From Pontimonas sp. (lineage in GTDB: Bacteria > Actinomycetota > Actinomycetes > Actinomycetales > Microbacteriaceae): DNA of 27,034 nucleotides. Position 1 is the stretch's first letter, and every line of letters begins with the position of its first letter. The stretch lies in the NCBI GenBank assembly GCA_017852615.1, contig JAFMKX010000007.1:10712-37745 (forward strand), in the 5' to 3' direction. This document shows, piece after piece, positions 23,163 through 27,034 of the stretch. The position numbers were made by a program, and so were the translations under genes. The notes below the pieces were generated by a model that made no database searches, was not told where the DNA came from, and saw nothing but the letters and a program-made list of their open reading frames with translations.

Positions 23163-23648
23163 TTAGTCATCAATGGCAATACCATCGGCTAAGGCTTGGA
23201 GGGCGGCCCTGGTCGCTTTCGCCCGAATTTCTGCGCGATCACCCGTAAGGGCCAACTCTCGCACCAACGTTCCTAATGCGGTTCCGGCCACAGCAATAAA
23301 CACGGTTCCAGGCATCTGTCCTGAGACCGGCTCGGGATCAGGGCCTGCAACACCCGTGGTCGCTACCGCAAAATCAGACGATAGACGCTTAGCTACCCCT
23401 TCTGCCATCTGGGTAGCCACCAGGGCCGTGACCGCACCCCCTGAAGCCAAGGCGGCAGCATCCACCTCCAAGAGATCATGCTTAATTACCGGGTCATAGG
23501 CCACAATCCCGCCGCGAAAAACTGCCGAAGCACCAGGAATCGACACTAAATCTGCTGCGACCGCTCCCCCGGTGAGGGATTCGGCCACGGCCAAGGAAAT
23601 CCCCTTGGCTACTGCCTGGGCAATGACGGCGCTGGCTTCCTCACTCAT
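23163..23648 (-). CDS. pncC: CinA family protein (nicotinamide-nucleotide amidohydrolase type)
   Basis: The 161-residue protein corresponds to the C-terminal domain of CinA (PncC), which hydrolyses nicotinamide mononucleotide to nicotinate mononucleotide and ammonia. It shows the conserved AVAESLTGG motif with the catalytic Ser and the VFRGGIVAYDPVIKH stretch with its Lys. The N-terminal CinA domain is absent, as usual in actinobacteria. The ATG overlaps the pgsA stop by 8 bases. A weak CTCGG / CCGAG hairpin follows the stop. Confidence 0.93.
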   Translation of the reverse strand: MSEEASAVIAQAVAKGISLAVAESLTGGAVAADLVSIPGASAVFRGGIVAYDPVIKHDLLEVDAAALASGGAVTALVATQMAEGVAKRLSSDFAVATTGVAGPDPEPVSGQMPGTVFIAVAGTALGTLVRELALTGDRAEIRAKATRAALQALADGIAIDD

Positions 23649-24285
23649 CTAACGCCGGTGCCCGAAACGCTGTGACCAGGTACTCAAGACCGGTCACCAC
23701 CGTCACCAGGATGGTGATGCCCATCAGCACCAGGTTCATGCCCAGTACCCAGTCGCCCAGAATGACCCAGGCCGGAACAAGCCACGATGACAGGGTGATG
23801 GCTTGAATGATGGTTTTGAGCTTGCCTCCACGAGAAGCGGGAATCACCCGATTAGCTAAGACCAAGAATCTCAACAAGGTAATGCCAATTTCTCGAACCA
23901 AAATCACGACCACTACCCACCAAGGCAGATCTTGTACCAGGGCAAGAGCGACCAGTGCTCCACCGATGAGAACCTTGTCCGCGATCGGATCCAACAAAAT
24001 TCCCGACGTCGTTACCAGGTTGCGTTTGCGCGCCAGAGCACCATCTAATCCATCGGTAGCGATAGCGGCGATAAATAAGGCTGCCGCGACCCACCGCAGC
24101 ACACCGTCGTCTCCCCCGTCAGCAACAACGAGCCACACAAACAACGGTGCCACCACAATGCGAACGATCGTGATGATATTGGCAATGTTGCCGTTGCTAA
24201 CCTGCGACGTGCCAGGAGCTAACACTCGACCACGAAAGCCACTGGCGGGCGTTACTGGCGTATCGCCCGCATCATTACTGGCCAC
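23641..24285 (-). CDS. pgsA: CDP-diacylglycerol-glycerol-3-phosphate 3-phosphatidyltransferase
   Basis: The 214-residue membrane enzyme makes phosphatidylglycerol phosphate. The CDP-alcohol phosphotransferase signature D-x2-DG-x2-AR-x8-G-x3-D-x3-D is complete (Asp78, Asp81, Arg86, Gly95, Asp99, Asp103). About five to six hydrophobic segments are visible from residue 35 onward. The N-terminal 30 residues are a polar extension. The GTG at 24285 is 3 bases after the ftsK stop and has GGGAG at ideal spacing. Placement in ftsK-pgsA-cinA supports the PgsA call over cardiolipin or phosphatidylinositol synthases. Confidence 0.94.
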   Translation of the reverse strand: MASNDAGDTPVTPASGFRGRVLAPGTSQVSNGNIANIITIVRIVVAPLFVWLVVADGGDDGVLRWVAAALFIAAIATDGLDGALARKRNLVTTSGILLDPIADKVLIGGALVALALVQDLPWWVVVVILVREIGITLLRFLVLANRVIPASRGGKLKTIIQAITLSSWLVPAWVILGDWVLGMNLVLMGITILVTVVTGLEYLVTAFRAPALDE

Positions 24286-24288
24286 TGG

Positions 24289-27015
24289 TTACTCCCTACC
24301 GGTCAGACCCCAGGCGTCCTCGTCGGGCTCGCTGGTGACTTCAGGATAACCCTCCGTCATGCGGTCAATGGGATCCTCAGAAGCGTGGACAGAGTGCTCG
24401 ATGGCTGGCTTGGGCGCTGGCTCTAATCCTCGAGGAATTTCCTGGGTGAGTTGATCCTCGGCGGGAGGGCTGGCTTCGGGTGGTGGCGCAGGTGTATCCC
24501 CGCGCAACGTGGCTAAGACACCCGCTAGTTGATCAGGGGAAACCAAGACCTCGCGAGCTTTCGACCCTTCGGAAGGTCCGACAATCTGACGCGATTCCAA
24601 CAGATCCATCAAGCGTCCCGCTTTGGCAAAACCCACGCGCAGCTTGCGCTGCAACATCGAAGTAGAGCCAAACTGTGTTCCCACCACAAGCTCGGCGGCT
24701 TGGAGTAAGACATCGAGATCGTCGCCGATATCAGCATCGATCACCCGGCCGCCAGACGCGGCTTCGGCCACATCGGAGCGATATTCGGGGTCCGCTTGTT
24801 TTTTCACATGGGCTACCACAGTGGCGACTTCCGCTTCGGATACCCAAGCACCCTGGACTCGTCGCGGTTTGGCAGCCCCTTGGGGAAGGAACAAGGCGTC
24901 GCCCTGGCCAATAAGTTTCTCGGCGCCTGGCTGATCCAAAATCACGCGCGAATCGGTCATGCTTGACACAGCAAAAGCCATCCGCGAGGGGATGTTGGCC
25001 TTAATCAAACCGGTCACCACATCAACACTGGGGCGCTGGGTGGCCAAGACCAAGTGAATTCCCGACGCGCGAGCCAGTTGCGTAATACGCACAATCGAAT
25101 CTTCCACATCGCGAGGAGCCACCATCATCAAATCCGCCAGCTCATCCACGACAACCAGAAGGTAGGGATAGGGGCGCAAAACGCGCTCGCTTCCCACCGG
25201 AAGCACAATTTCTTTAGCCAAGACGGCGCGGTTGAATTCGTCAATGTGTTTGAAGCCAAAGCTTGCGAGATCGTCGTAGCGAAGGTCCATTTCCTTGACC
25301 ACCCACTGCAAGGCTTCGGCCGCACGTTTGGGGTTGGTGATAATCGGGGTGATCAAATGGGGCACACCCTGATACGCCGAAAGTTCCACGCGCTTGGGAT
25401 CGACCAAGACCATCCGCACTTCAGCGGGCGTTGCTCGCATCAAGATCGACGTGATCATCGAATTGATAAAACTGGATTTTCCGCTACCGGTAGCTCCCGC
25501 CACCAAGAGGTGGGGCATCTTGGCCAAATTGGCAGCGACAAAGCCACCTTCGACGTCCTTCCCCACTCCCATCACCATGGGGTGGATTTCTGCTGTGGCG
25601 ATTGTGGATCCCAACACATCACCGAGAGTGACAATTTCACGATCCGAATTCGGTATTTCCACCCCAATAGCCGATTTGCCAGGAATCGGGCTCAAGATAT
25701 TGACCTCGTTGGAGGCCACCGCATAGGAAATATTCTTGGCCAACGCAGTGACGCGCTCCACCTTGGTTCCGGTACCCAACTCCACTTCGTATCGAGTCAC
25801 CGAGGGGCCCCGGGTGAAGTCGACAACTTTGGCGTTGACTTCGAATTGCTCAAATACACCGGTAATGGCGGCCACCACCTGGTCGTTCGCTTCGCTGCGT
25901 GCTTTAGGGGGTGTCCCCGGCACCAACACAGAGCCACTGGGCAATTGATACGGCCGGTTTGAGGGAATCGGCACCCGATGTGCCTCCGGTGCTGCGGCTG
26001 ACGCCTCTGCCGGGGTGGGGGCAGGCTCGGGAACGACCGCCGTGGCTTGCGCCAAGGCCTCCTCGGCCTTGCGCAATTGTTCTAAGAGATCCTCTTGTGT
26101 GGCTACTTCGCCGGTTTCTGGATCCACCTCACTGACAATGGGCGAATCAAAAGCGTCCTTTTTTTCCTTCTTACCCCGGCGCCACCACGGCATGGAATCA
26201 GCGTTATCCATGTCCAGACCGAGATCACTGAGCGTGCCAAATTCTTCACCCGGAGAGGTGTTCTGCGTTGCTGCACGGGAAGGAAACTCCAGCTCCACCC
26301 CAAAGAGATAGGCATAGGCCTCTCGCACGCGAGCCACTATCCGGTTGGGGGGCGTTTTGGTCATGATTAAGACAGAAATTAGGAAAAAGACCACCATGAC
26401 CGGCCAAGCCAAAAACTCCGTGGAATTGGCCAAGAAAACAAAAGGCTCGGCCACAACCCAGCCCAGTAGCCCACCGCCTGAAGCAAGCTGTTCAAAAGTT
26501 GCCTCGCCCGGGGCCGGTCGCCCTGATGCCAAATGGGTCATCCCGCTGACCGAGGTCAGCAATAACCCAAGCCCCACACCCACACGGCCATTGGGATACA
26601 CACTCGAAGGGTTTCGAAACAGCCACGCGGCAAATACCAGGACAATCACGGGCAAAGCAAACGCGAGACGGCCGAAAAAACCACCCACCGTGTAATGATC
26701 CAGCGCGCGAGCCCACGCCTGGTTGTAATTGAACCATTCCACGATGACCCCGATGAGGGCAAAAAGAACGAGGGCAAAAGGCACACCGTCGCGGCGGTCT
26801 TCTTTGGGAAGTTCGCGAGAGCTCAAGAATCGAAAAGCGGATCCCACCCATCCTGCAACCACAAGCCACCCAGTCGTCACCGCTGACGGGCCCCCCGTTG
26901 CTTGGGGCGCCACTACCTGGCTTCTGGGAACTCGTTTCGTTGGCGCTGGAGCGCTAGGGGAACGCTTCGTCGGCGCGGGTTTGCGAGCACCCGAAGCGGG
27001 GCTTTTCGTAGCCAT
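24289..27015 (-). CDS. ftsK: DNA translocase FtsK/SpoIIIE
   Basis: The 908-residue protein has a basic Pro/Ala-rich start (1-45), about four membrane segments (residues 48-225) and an acidic and Pro-rich linker to about 370. The motor domain carries Walker A GATGSGKS (about 506-513) and Walker B LLVVVDELADLMM (near 615). A winged-helix gamma domain (about 765-830, LVVGTQFGSTSMLQRKLRVGFAKAGRLMDLLE) reads DNA polarity. A tail rich in Pro and Glu follows. It pumps chromosomal DNA at the division septum. The whole gene is in view, with ATG 27015 preceded by GAGGG. pgsA follows by 3 bases. Confidence 0.97.
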   Translation of the reverse strand: MATKSPASGARKPAPTKRSPSAPAPTKRVPRSQVVAPQATGGPSAVTTGWLVVAGWVGSAFRFLSSRELPKEDRRDGVPFALVLFALIGVIVEWFNYNQAWARALDHYTVGGFFGRLAFALPVIVLVFAAWLFRNPSSVYPNGRVGVGLGLLLTSVSGMTHLASGRPAPGEATFEQLASGGGLLGWVVAEPFVFLANSTEFLAWPVMVVFFLISVLIMTKTPPNRIVARVREAYAYLFGVELEFPSRAATQNTSPGEEFGTLSDLGLDMDNADSMPWWRRGKKEKKDAFDSPIVSEVDPETGEVATQEDLLEQLRKAEEALAQATAVVPEPAPTPAEASAAAPEAHRVPIPSNRPYQLPSGSVLVPGTPPKARSEANDQVVAAITGVFEQFEVNAKVVDFTRGPSVTRYEVELGTGTKVERVTALAKNISYAVASNEVNILSPIPGKSAIGVEIPNSDREIVTLGDVLGSTIATAEIHPMVMGVGKDVEGGFVAANLAKMPHLLVAGATGSGKSSFINSMITSILMRATPAEVRMVLVDPKRVELSAYQGVPHLITPIITNPKRAAEALQWVVKEMDLRYDDLASFGFKHIDEFNRAVLAKEIVLPVGSERVLRPYPYLLVVVDELADLMMVAPRDVEDSIVRITQLARASGIHLVLATQRPSVDVVTGLIKANIPSRMAFAVSSMTDSRVILDQPGAEKLIGQGDALFLPQGAAKPRRVQGAWVSEAEVATVVAHVKKQADPEYRSDVAEAASGGRVIDADIGDDLDVLLQAAELVVGTQFGSTSMLQRKLRVGFAKAGRLMDLLESRQIVGPSEGSKAREVLVSPDQLAGVLATLRGDTPAPPPEASPPAEDQLTQEIPRGLEPAPKPAIEHSVHASEDPIDRMTEGYPEVTSEPDEDAWGLTGRE

Positions 27016-27034
27016 ACCCTCACGCTACCGGCCC

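Noticed and set aside
25054..25962. 302-codon plus-strand open frame opposite ftsK
   Set aside because: It overlaps the conserved FtsK motor domain on the other strand and its His/Arg-rich product matches no known fold.

Overview
The window looks like a chromosomal segment of an actinobacterium, most probably of the family Microbacteriaceae. Three things suggest this: the gene order ftsK-pgsA-cinA(C-terminal)-clgR-DUF3046-recA-recX-miaB-miaA-dapF, which is typical of that group; the frequent GTG starts; and a LexA box of actinobacterial type upstream of recA. G+C is moderate for an actinobacterium (mid to upper 50s percent, judged by eye). Tight packing, with many overlapping or nearly abutting genes, would fit a small aquatic genome, but species cannot be read from the sequence. 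No tRNA, rRNA, CRISPR array, insertion sequence or prophage gene was seen.

Left part (1-14880), accessory catabolic region. A divergent pair of units starts the window. On the minus strand lie a fused alpha-beta E1 of a 2-oxoacid dehydrogenase and the cut-off start of its lipoyl E2. On the plus strand run a VOC-fold protein, a GntR/FadR-type regulator, an aldehyde dehydrogenase of succinate-semialdehyde type and a 3-hydroxyisobutyrate-dehydrogenase-like enzyme. Next come a minus-strand SDR dehydrogenase, divergent from two small cupins, then a hairpin terminator. After it, all on the minus strand, are an unusual M24 'pita-bread' hydrolase, a complete CUT2-type ABC importer (lipoprotein binding protein, two permeases, double ATPase) and an XRE-cupin regulator. 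No sugar kinase or isomerase is present. The set reads as uptake of a small polar compound followed by hydrolysis or isomerisation, NAD-linked oxidation and entry into central metabolism through an acyl-CoA-forming dehydrogenase. The substrate cannot be named. Sites shared between promoters suggest common control: two GntR-like palindromes between E1 and VOC, and a 17-bp imperfect inverted repeat both before the cupins and upstream of the ABC operon.

Middle part (14885-16778). A DUF805 membrane protein is divergent from an RsmC-like methyltransferase, whose end overlaps the end of dapF.

Right part (15882-27015), conserved housekeeping core, almost all on the minus strand. It holds miaB-miaA-dapF (tRNA A37 modification and lysine/peptidoglycan precursor), recA-recX (recombination and SOS), clgR-DUF3046, and ftsK-pgsA-cinA (chromosome translocation, phospholipid synthesis, NMN deamidation). 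One gene breaks the pattern: a plus-strand beta-lactamase-fold protein between recX and miaB that has lost the usual catalytic motifs.
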